DNA of 16,690 nucleotides from an uncultured Eubacteriales bacterium (GTDB lineage: Bacteria > Bacillota > Clostridia > Lachnospirales > Lachnospiraceae), in assembly GCA_900557175.1 (NCBI GenBank), contig USSL01000016.1:1-16690 (forward strand). Direction: 5' to 3'. Positions within the stretch are counted from its first letter, which is position 1. Every line of letters starts with the position of its first letter. The translations under genes and the position numbers were made by a program. A model generated the notes under the pieces. That model was not told the origin of the DNA, ran no database searches, and saw nothing but the letters and a program-made list of their open reading frames with translations. This document shows positions 13,050 through 16,690 of the stretch, in pieces.

Positions 13050-14252
13050 TTAAACAAACATATTTTGCAGCATAAATTTCTTGATTTTCTGTAATTCTTC
13101 ATACTTCCGATGGTGAAGGGTGATGAGGGTATCAATCCTATCTAAATATTCCGAGATTATCTTTTGTTCTTCCACTGAAGGAATCATCATTTGGCACTGA
13201 ATCAACTTATCAAAATAGAAATACAATCTCACGCTTCCCTCTTGTAGTTTTTCTATCCATTTAGGAAAATGCTCCGATTTTAACCAATGCCAAAGGAATC
13301 TATCATCAATAAAATCTTCCGTTTGAAAAACCTCATAAAGTGAGCTAACTATTACATTTTCTGTACCTGCGTAATAACCTAATGAACCAACATTTATTCT
13401 TGCCGGATTATATGCAAATGAATTTGGCGGAACAATATTATAAGCTCTACGATCGGTGTCTTTCATATATCCAAAGTCTTCATGTGCATCTTTTTGTGCA
13501 ATAAATCCTCTGTCGTTCGTAACTGCAAATGGTTCTAAATCAAGATTATCCTTATTCTTTTTTGCTACATTTTTTACGAATTCATTGAACTTACGCTGTT
13601 CCCAATCATCAGTAAATCCAAAAAATCGTATTTCAGGAACTTTATTTCCGTTTTGTGGAAACATTTTTTGAAGCATGTATTTTTTTAATTTTTTTGTTTC
13701 GTCACACTTCCGTTGGTGAAGGGTGATGAGACAATCGAGGGTGTTAAAATACTCTCCTATTATCTTTTGTTCATCCATACATGGAACTTCAATCTGAATT
13801 TTTAGGAAATCGTCCTCGTGAATTTTCCACTGTCCATAAACAACCCCCTGCCTCCATTTGACCATTTCGTTTATAAAATCTTTTCTAAGAAATCTCCTAC
13901 CAAGGAAATCCAACTCTGCCTTTCCTGTTGGCTTAAAAATGCTATAAACTGGTGAAATACAAGCATTTCCGTACTTATTTAACCCTATCGAACCTGTTTC
14001 TAAATTATTTGAACTGTATATAAAATCACCAAACTCCGTCCGTTTATATTTTTTCCCAGCTTCATCATTTACTAAAGCACTGCGATCATAACGCTCTCCT
14101 TTTGGTGCAACTCCTTGATTTGCAATAAATGCCATCAATGGATAATCTTCACTCATTGGTGCTTGTTCATTACGTTCCTGTAGCAAATCGCCAACCTTAC
14201 GCTGTTCCCAATCATCTTTGTATCCTTTAACTCTAATTTTAGGTTTTGACAT
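13050..14252 (-). CDS. hsdS: Type I restriction-modification specificity subunit (HsdS), expressed copy
   Basis: The product is 400 residues with the classical two-TRD layout: a short N-terminus ending in DDWEQRK (13-19), TRD1 (about 20-165), a central conserved region with LITLHQRKCDE and KKYMLQKMF (about 173-198) ending in a second DDWEQRK (215-221), TRD2 (about 222-370), and a C-terminal LITLHHRKYEELQKIKKFMLQ helix. Each TRD reads half of a split recognition sequence; the helices set the spacer. The ATG at 14252 lies six bases after the hsdM stop, with GGAGGGG overlapping the end of hsdM, so it is coupled to it. The C-terminus stops at NMFV exactly where homologous internal units continue into the MFP linker, a sign that the gene end was made by recombination at a repeat. 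Confidence 0.92.
   Translation of the reverse strand: MSKPKIRVKGYKDDWEQRKVGDLLQERNEQAPMSEDYPLMAFIANQGVAPKGERYDRSALVNDEAGKKYKRTEFGDFIYSSNNLETGSIGLNKYGNACISPVYSIFKPTGKAELDFLGRRFLRKDFINEMVKWRQGVVYGQWKIHEDDFLKIQIEVPCMDEQKIIGEYFNTLDCLITLHQRKCDETKKLKKYMLQKMFPQNGNKVPEIRFFGFTDDWEQRKFNEFVKNVAKKNKDNLDLEPFAVTNDRGFIAQKDAHEDFGYMKDTDRRAYNIVPPNSFAYNPARINVGSLGYYAGTENVIVSSLYEVFQTEDFIDDRFLWHWLKSEHFPKWIEKLQEGSVRLYFYFDKLIQCQMMIPSVEEQKIISEYLDRIDTLITLHHRKYEELQKIKKFMLQNMFV
13104..13133 (-). repeat. HHRK repeat at the hsdS 3' end
   Basis: Plus strand CTTCCGATGGTGAAGGGTGA... encodes LITLHHRK on the minus strand. Closely related copies lie at 10860-10892, 11403-11432 and 13707-13739, with a decayed copy at 11940-11963. 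They are the downstream borders of the TRDs and a second possible homology for TRD exchange; two of them have CTTACG instead of CTTCCG. Confidence 0.7.
13590..13610 (-). repeat. TRD-border repeat S2 (expressed hsdS, second TRD)
   Basis: Begins CTTACGCTGTTCCCAATC on the plus strand and is identical over all 21 bases to repeat S1 at 14196-14216, 606 bases (202 codons) away. It encodes DDWEQRK. Confidence 0.8.
14196..14216 (-). repeat. TRD-border repeat S1 (expressed hsdS, first TRD)
   Basis: Identical over 21 bases to S2, 18 to S3 and 16 to S4, all in direct orientation and all in the same codon phase. On the coding strand the core is flanked by AAC and GTT in S2-S4 and by AAC and GGTT in S1, a minimal dyad around AGCGTAA. 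Confidence 0.8.
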
Positions 14253-14257
14253 ATCTA

Positions 14258-15856
14258 TTACCCCTCCATCTTCTCAATTAAATCATTTAACGAAGACATA
14301 ATAGCTGCATCCGATGATGTCAGTTCCTTTAAAAGAGATAAGAATTCTCCATGAACCTTCTCTAATTCCTCATCCGTTTTCTTCATATCTGTCAGCAGTG
14401 CATTGAGATCAATTTCTTCTTCTTTTTCAAAATTATCAACATATCGTGGAATATTAAGATTGAAATCGTTTTTCTCAATATCTTCAAAACTTGCCAAAAA
14501 CGTTTCTTTCTCCACAGTTTTTCTTTGACTGTAAAGTTCAATAACTTCTTCGATATGAGCGTCTGTCATTTCATTTTGTTTCTTTCCTTTATTAAATTTT
14601 TTAGAAGCGTCAATGAAAAGAACATCGCGGCCATCTCTGTGTTTTTTTAAGACAACAATACAAGTCGGAATAGATGTATTGTAAAATAAGTTTGCCGGAA
14701 GACCGATGACAGCATATATATTTCCTGATCGTAGTAATTTTTCTCTTATTTTTCCTTCTGCTGCTCCTCTGAAAAGAACACCGTGAGGAAGAACGATTGC
14801 CATTGTTCCATTATTTTTCAAATGATACAACCCATGTAATAGGAATGCATAATCCGCTTTTGATTTTGGTGCCAATACACCATAATCACTAAAACGTTCG
14901 TCCTGTAAAAACCCTGCTGCCGCACTCCACTTTGCCGAATATGGCGGATTCATCAAAACCATATTAAAATCCGTTTCTTCTCCCGTCGGCCAATCTGCAT
15001 CCAAAGTATCACCATTTCTAAGCTTCTGATTGTCTGCTGCAATCCCATGCAGAAACATATTCATTCTTGCTAAATTATAAGTTGATGTATTCAATTCCTG
15101 TCCATAATACTTGATATATCCCGGTTCATCGGCATATTTCTTTGCATTTAACAAAAGAGAACCTGAACCCATACAAGGATCATATACCGAAAGCCCTTTC
15201 TTATGTTCCTGTCCGGAAATTGCAATTCTAGTCAGAATTTTTGATACAGCTTGCGGTGTATAAAATTCTCCCGCCTTCTTTCCGGTTTCTGAAGCAAACT
15301 GACCAATTAAATATTCATAAGCATTTCCAAGTATTTCTGCGTCTGAATTTAATAAATCTGCTTTGTCTATTTCTTTTATAAGACTTGCAACTGTGTCACT
15401 CTGTTTCTGATCGCCTGTACCTAAACGATTTGAATACAAATCAATATCTGTAAATAAATCCGAAAAAATAGGATCACTTTGTTCAATATTGTTAAATCCT
15501 TTTTGTAATTGTTCTCTGTTAAAAGAGTTATTTCTTGCTGCCTCCGCAAAATAGGTATATGTAAGTTCCGGCTCCATAACATAATGACATTCTTCAATGA
15601 GCTGTTCTTTTAATTCTGCTGAGCTTTCATCCTCCAATGCTTCTTTGTAAGCTTCTAATGCCGTTTTGAGCGTCGTTGGTTTTTCATCATAAAGTAAATC
15701 ATACACTTTAATCAAAAAAGAATCTGAAAGATATTTATAAAATACAATTCCCAGCAAATAATCTTTATATTCATTTGCATCCATTTTGGATCTCAAAATA
15801 TCTGCACCACTCCATAGTACACTAATCAAATCTTTACTATTCTCAATTTCCGCCAT
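14258..15856 (-). CDS. hsdM: Type I restriction-modification DNA methyltransferase subunit (HsdM)
   Basis: The product is the 532-residue N6-adenine methyltransferase subunit. The HsdM N-terminal helical domain (DILRSKMDANEYKDYLLG, about 19-36) is followed by GEFYTP (196-201), AdoMet motif I DPCMGSGSLL (226-235) and catalytic motif IV NPPY (303-306). A C-terminal coiled-coil-like tail (about 470-530) probably contacts HsdS. With HsdS it methylates adenine in the bipartite target, and with HsdR it forms the restriction complex. The ATG at 15856 has GGAGG ten bases upstream. It is the first gene of the locus, after a 192-base AT-rich gap. The family is well recognised and length is normal. Confidence 0.95.
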   Translation of the reverse strand: MAEIENSKDLISVLWSGADILRSKMDANEYKDYLLGIVFYKYLSDSFLIKVYDLLYDEKPTTLKTALEAYKEALEDESSAELKEQLIEECHYVMEPELTYTYFAEAARNNSFNREQLQKGFNNIEQSDPIFSDLFTDIDLYSNRLGTGDQKQSDTVASLIKEIDKADLLNSDAEILGNAYEYLIGQFASETGKKAGEFYTPQAVSKILTRIAISGQEHKKGLSVYDPCMGSGSLLLNAKKYADEPGYIKYYGQELNTSTYNLARMNMFLHGIAADNQKLRNGDTLDADWPTGEETDFNMVLMNPPYSAKWSAAAGFLQDERFSDYGVLAPKSKADYAFLLHGLYHLKNNGTMAIVLPHGVLFRGAAEGKIREKLLRSGNIYAVIGLPANLFYNTSIPTCIVVLKKHRDGRDVLFIDASKKFNKGKKQNEMTDAHIEEVIELYSQRKTVEKETFLASFEDIEKNDFNLNIPRYVDNFEKEEEIDLNALLTDMKKTDEELEKVHGEFLSLLKELTSSDAAIMSSLNDLIEKMEG

Positions 15857-15926
15857 TTTATTTATCCTCCACTTTTATTAAAATGCGTTTTGCTTAATAT
15901 TTAAATAATAATTTTATGATATTTTT

Positions 15927-15956
15927 AGTATACCATAGATAAGACGCATATACCAT
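15927..15956 (-). promoter_or_regulatory. Candidate hsdM promoter with tandem TATACCAT repeat
   Basis: On the minus strand TGG-TATACT is a good extended -10 about 70 bases before the hsdM start. The octamer TATACCAT (plus strand) occurs at 15929-15936, overlapping this -10, and again at 15949-15956, a 20-base period that is two helical turns. That is compatible with a dimeric regulator site, but unproven. Confidence 0.45.
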
Positions 15957-16005
15957 GCTATCATCATGTAACTTTGTCTGTCCTGTCTGACTGTCATTCC
16001 TATCT

Positions 16006-16028
16006 AATTGCACTGTATGCAATTTTTT
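16006..16028 (+). terminator. Plus-strand intrinsic terminator-like hairpin in the hsdM-metY gap
   Basis: AATTGCA (16006-16012), a five-base loop and TGCAATT (16018-16024) continue into a run of T on the plus strand (T16023-16028). No plus-strand gene ends here, so it would act on antisense transcription toward metY; on the minus strand there is no U tract after the stem. The stem is short, so it could also be incidental. Confidence 0.4.
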
Positions 16029-16048
16029 CTTATCCGGCACACACACTA

Positions 16049-16690
16049 TTACACAGCTGTGCCTAAAACAGCCTCAAATGCCGTATCAAGCGCCGAAATT
16101 AAATCGTTGATTGATTCAATACCAACAGACAGACGGATTGTGTTCGGACGTATCCCCTGAGTTAAAAGTTCTTCCTGCGTCAGCTGTGAATGTGTTGTGC
16201 TTGCAGGGTGAATGACGAGTGATTTCACATCAGCCACATTGGCAAGCAGCGAGAAAATCGGCAGGTGATCAATAAATTTTTTCGCTGTATTTTCATCACC
16301 CTTAATTTCAAAAGTAAAAATAGAGCCTCCGCCATTCGGAAAATATTTTTTGTACAGTTCATGACTTGGCTCACTTTCAAGTGACGGATGATGCACGGCT
16401 TCAACCTGCGGATGATTGCTTAAATAATCGACAAGCTTCAAGCTGTTTTCAACATGTCTTTCCACTCTGAGAGAAAGCGTCTCCAGTCCCTGAAGAAATA
16501 TAAATGCATGAAACGGAGAAAGTGTCGCACCGGTATCTCTGAGTAAAATTGCCCGGATATATGTCGCAAAAGCTGCCGGTCCCGCCGCATCTGCAAAAGA
16601 AATACCATGATAGCTTGGATTTGCCTCGGATATCCACGGATATTTTCCTGATGCCTTCCAGTCAAACGTGCCGCCGTCCACAATAACACC
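16049..16690 (-). CDS. metY: O-acetylhomoserine sulfhydrylase (aminocarboxypropyltransferase), C-terminal part
   Basis: These 213 codons are the C-terminal half of a Cys/Met-metabolism PLP enzyme of the MetY type, which makes homocysteine from O-acetylhomoserine and sulfide. Diagnostic strips are GVIVDGGTFDW, NPSYHGISFADAAG, RDTGATLSPFHAFIFLQGLETLSLRVERH, NVADVKSLVIHPASTTHSQL (the conserved substrate-binding loop) and RLSVGIESINDLI. The PLP-lysine motif lies upstream, beyond the window edge, so the frame is open at base 16690. The stop is 192 bases before the hsdM start. Base composition and codon use look like those of the left flank, so this is probably chromosomal sequence bordering the R-M block. 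Confidence 0.92.
   Translation of the reverse strand, partial: GVIVDGGTFDWKASGKYPWISEANPSYHGISFADAAGPAAFATYIRAILLRDTGATLSPFHAFIFLQGLETLSLRVERHVENSLKLVDYLSNHPQVEAVHHPSLESEPSHELYKKYFPNGGGSIFTFEIKGDENTAKKFIDHLPIFSLLANVADVKSLVIHPASTTHSQLTQEELLTQGIRPNTIRLSVGIESINDLISALDTAFEAVLGTAV

Noticed and set aside
10860..14216. CRISPR array or ordinary tandem repeat
   Set aside because: The repeated blocks are protein-coding HsdS conserved segments (WEQRK and LITLHHRK) spaced hundreds of bases apart, not short regular repeat-spacer units.
10791..14252. Classical inversion-type hsdS switch
   Set aside because: All TRD units and their border repeats are in direct orientation; I found no TRD copy on the plus strand. 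Only the left arm at the recombinase is inverted.

Overview
This window looks like a chromosomal segment of a low-GC Firmicute, most likely a gut Clostridia of the Lachnospiraceae type. That rests on gene content (DegV-family protein, a PyrE-like phosphoribosyltransferase of a form I associate with that family, YibE/F protein, GGAGG-type ribosome binding sites) and not on a marker gene. A core-like left part (1-6700) and a metY fragment at the right end frame an AT-richer accessory block (about 6780-15860).

Left part. A minus-strand run carries a PyrE-like phosphoribosyltransferase, a DEDDh exonuclease with a C-terminal zinc ribbon, and the N-terminal two thirds of a diacylglycerol-kinase-type lipid kinase. 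Upstream of it, a lipoprotein alkaline phosphatase and a YibE/F membrane protein form a second minus-strand operon ending in a strong intrinsic terminator (2452-2501). The 346-base gap upstream of the phosphatase holds repeated TTTAACA elements that look like Pho boxes, plus a good promoter on the opposite strand for a tRNA-Arg(CCU) gene followed by a DegV-family gene.

Accessory block. All genes are on the minus strand in the order hsdM - hsdS - (DUF3791-like / DUF3990-like ART / small acidic protein) - start-less second hsdS - hsdR - tyrosine recombinase. This is a type I restriction-modification locus built for specificity switching. The expressed HsdS has two target recognition domains (TRDs). 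A silent hsdS copy with two more TRDs lies just upstream of hsdR and reads into it in frame without a stop. Each of the four TRDs is preceded by a near-identical DNA repeat encoding WEQRK. The nine-base core of that repeat, CTTACGCTG, recurs in a perfect 14-bp inverted repeat flanking the recombinase gene, which suggests the recombinase acts on these sites.

A compact three-gene module resembling a toxin-antitoxin unit (predicted ADP-ribosyltransferase fold protein with a small partner overlapping by ATGA) sits between the active and silent hsdS copies, next to a decayed hsdS relic. Recombination between the directly repeated TRD borders would delete this module, so it may stabilise the locus. 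One such deletion would also create an HsdS-HsdR fusion protein.

Right end. After a 192-base gap containing the hsdM promoter region, the C-terminal half of an O-acetylhomoserine sulfhydrylase (metY) runs off the window.
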